A DNA stretch of 5,211 nucleotides. Source: Clostridia bacterium (GTDB lineage: Bacteria; Bacillota; DSM-16504; Desulfitibacterales; Desulfitibacteraceae). Made by a program: the position numbers and the translations under genes. The stretch lies in NCBI GenBank assembly GCA_018333845.1, contig JAGXSK010000252.1:1-5211 (forward strand), written 5' to 3'. Below the pieces are notes generated by a model. The model searched no databases, was not told where the DNA came from, and was given only the letters and a program-made list of their open reading frames with translations. Of the stretch, positions 5,126 through 5,211 are shown in pieces (positions within the stretch are counted from its first letter, which is position 1; each line of letters starts with the position of its first letter).

Positions 5126-5134
5126 CCACCTCCT
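5126..5134 (-). promoter_or_regulatory. Strong ribosome binding site of the HsdS remnant
   Basis: On the minus strand AGGAGGTGG lies four bases before the ATG at 5121. It is the best Shine-Dalgarno match in the window, and it fixes the start codon of a frame that would otherwise be dismissed as too short. Confidence 0.85.
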
Positions 5135-5163
5135 GAGAAATTTTTTTACTATATATTTCTTAA

Positions 5164-5211
5164 TTACTTCCTTGCTATCATTTCTATTTCTACTAAAGCA
5201 TCTAGAGATAA
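5164..5211 (-). CDS. ridA: Probable RidA (YjgF/UK114) family protein, last 15 codons
   Basis: The right edge holds the end of a minus-strand frame reading LSLDALVEIEMIARK then TAA (5164-5166). ALVEIE.IA is the usual C-terminal strand of RidA-family proteins, which hydrolyse 2-aminoacrylate and related enamines or imines released by PLP enzymes. Some 90% of the gene would be off the window, so catalytic residues cannot be checked. The family call rests on this short match alone and could be wrong. The HsdS remnant follows 42 bp downstream on the same strand. A RidA would be a sensible companion for cystathionine beta-lyase and cysteine-using PLP enzymes, but it is on the opposite strand, beyond a terminator. 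Confidence 0.5.
   Translation of the reverse strand, partial: LSLDALVEIEMIARK

Overview
The window looks like chromosomal DNA from an anaerobic, low-G+C Gram-positive bacterium of the Clostridia type. The basis is AT-rich intergenic DNA, strong AGGAGG-like ribosome binding sites, sigma-A-type promoters, an MttB-family methyltransferase, and a MetI/MetC pair and CymR-like Rrf2 regulator that resemble Bacillus and clostridial proteins. No species can be named from the sequence alone.

Layout from left to right: (1) the C-terminal end of an MttB-family (trimethylamine/betaine-type) methyltransferase enters from the left edge and is closed by a strong intrinsic terminator; (2) cysK (O-acetylserine sulfhydrylase) lies on the minus strand; (3) a 292-bp AT-rich divergent control region carries a good promoter in each direction, an inverted repeat over the cysK start point and a palindrome in the metI leader; (4) a plus-strand cluster holds a MetI-type cystathionine gamma-synthase and, 12 bp later, a MetC-type cystathionine beta-lyase, then 93 bp further an Rrf2-family regulator with IscR-like cluster cysteines and a CymR-like C-terminal tail; (5) about 385 bp with no convincing gene holds several GC-rich hairpins, possibly a structured RNA or REP-like repeat DNA, and ends in an intrinsic terminator; (6) on the minus strand lie a 48-codon remnant of a type I restriction HsdS specificity subunit with a perfect ribosome binding site and, at the right edge, the last 15 codons of what looks like a RidA-family protein.

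Together the central genes form a sulfur amino acid locus. CysK would make cysteine from O-acetylserine and sulfide, MetI would join cysteine to an activated homoserine to give cystathionine, and MetC would split cystathionine into homocysteine, pyruvate and ammonia. The Rrf2 protein is the obvious candidate regulator. In Bacillus CymR works in a complex with CysK, and this protein ends in a Tyr-Tyr-Ile tail of the kind that could dock in the CysK active site, while also carrying cysteines suited to an Fe-S cluster. A RidA protein, if correctly recognised, would fit by removing the 2-aminoacrylate that such PLP enzymes release.

The most notable points are the hybrid Rrf2 regulator beside cysK, the unexplained hairpin-rich stretch at about 4661-4890, and the HsdS fragment cut off at a GC-rich hairpin.
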